Both the position numbers and the translations under genes were made by a program. Shown piece by piece: positions 13,313 to 13,702 of a stretch of 13,702 bases of DNA. The notes under the pieces were generated by a model that made no database searches, had not been told where the DNA came from, and saw only the letters and a list, made by a program, of their open reading frames with translations. Source of the stretch: Nitriliruptorales bacterium. GTDB taxonomy: Bacteria; Actinomycetota; Nitriliruptoria; Euzebyales; Egibacteraceae. Position 1 is the first letter of the stretch. Every line of letters starts with the position of its first letter. The DNA is taken from positions 1 through 13,702 of the forward strand of contig SLAO01000002.1 in assembly GCA_007126835.1 (NCBI GenBank). The letters are read 5' to 3'.

Positions 13313-13702
13313 GTGACCGTCGGCGTGGTGGTGGTCTCACACTCGGACTTGCTCGCACGTGGAGTGGCCGAGCTCGCCGGTCAGATGGCCGAAGGGGTCA
13401 GCATCGCCGCGGCGGGAGGCAACGACGAAGGCGGGATCGGGACGTCGTTCGACCGCGTGCTCGCCGCCATCAACGAAGTGGCATCGGACGACGGGGTGGT
13501 AGTCCTAGCCGACCTCGGCAGCGCGGTCCTCACCGCCGAGCAGGCCTTCGAGTTCCTCGACGCTGAACACGCAGAGAAGGTGCAGTTGGCCACTGCGCCC
13601 GTGGCTGAGGGGGCCGTGGCCGCCGCGACCACGGCTGCGGGGGGCGCGGGGCTGGCCGAGGTGGTGGCCGCCGCCGAGGCCGCCGGGCAGGGCGCAGCAC
13701 AG
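13313..13702 (+). CDS. dhaM: DhaM phosphocarrier, EIIA-DhaM domain (cut by window edge)
   Basis: Phosphoryl donor for DhaL-ADP in the PEP-dependent dihydroxyacetone kinase. 130 codons are visible from the GTG at 13313, and the frame is open to the edge. VVVVSHSDLLARGVAELAGQ (5-24) carries the expected active His10. GGNDEGGIGTSFDRV (36-50) and VVVLADLGSAVLTAEQ (66-81) are the conserved EIIA-DhaM (mannose-type EIIA) segments. From about residue 102 the sequence becomes Ala/Gly-rich and ends AAAEAAGQGAAQ. This looks like the end of the domain and the start of a linker, so an HPr-like domain may follow outside the window, as in multi-domain DhaM proteins; that is a prediction. A purine-rich GGAG lies at about -11. 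It is the fourth gene of dhaK-dhaL-glpK-dhaM. Confidence 0.92.
   Translation, partial: MTVGVVVVSHSDLLARGVAELAGQMAEGVSIAAAGGNDEGGIGTSFDRVLAAINEVASDDGVVVLADLGSAVLTAEQAFEFLDAEHAEKVQLATAPVAEGAVAAATTAAGGAGLAEVVAAAEAAGQGAAQ

Overview
The window is about 70% GC and tightly packed. Ribosome binding sites are of the AGGAGG type and GTG starts are frequent. With protein families such as PTS-type DhaK/DhaL/DhaM, an actinobacterial-style leucine-degradation pair and a soluble-type P450, this points to a high-GC Actinomycetota chromosome. I cannot place it more finely from sequence alone. No rRNA, tRNA, CRISPR, insertion sequence, phage or plasmid feature was seen.

Layout. (1) 1-721, minus strand: N-terminal 240 residues of a cytochrome P450 that runs off the left edge. 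(2) 862-6304: a divergent carbohydrate or polyol catabolic locus. On the minus strand, read right to left, are a GpsA-like NAD-dependent polyol-phosphate/glycerol-3-phosphate dehydrogenase, a zinc-dependent medium-chain dehydrogenase and an FGGY carbohydrate kinase. On the plus strand are a DeoR-family regulator and a class II (FucA-like) aldolase. Between them lies a 160-bp, relatively AT-rich control region with a mirrored pair of TGTGATATT sequences. (3) 6359-9178, minus strand: liuC (methylglutaconyl-CoA hydratase) followed by liuD (biotin carboxylase/BCCP subunit of an acyl-CoA carboxylase, probably methylcrotonyl-CoA carboxylase). No carboxyltransferase partner is in view. (4) 9408-13702, plus strand: a dihydroxyacetone/glycerol operon, dhaK-dhaL-glpK-dhaM. 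It is preceded by a palindrome-overlapped promoter and a roughly 300-nt structured leader with a possible 18-codon leader peptide and a terminator-like hairpin. dhaM runs off the right edge.

How the genes may work together (inference). In the divergent locus, the kinase and the two dehydrogenases would turn a polyol or ketose into a ketose phosphate. The aldolase would split this into DHAP and a small aldehyde, and the DeoR protein would sense a sugar phosphate. The dha/glp operon feeds dihydroxyacetone and glycerol into the same DHAP/glycerol-3-phosphate node, with phosphate for DHA coming from PEP through DhaM. The substrate of the divergent locus is not identifiable here and no transporter gene is present in the window. 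That locus is the best candidate for an undescribed pathway. The second most interesting item is the leader region of the dha operon, followed by the strong hairpins found in most intercistronic gaps.
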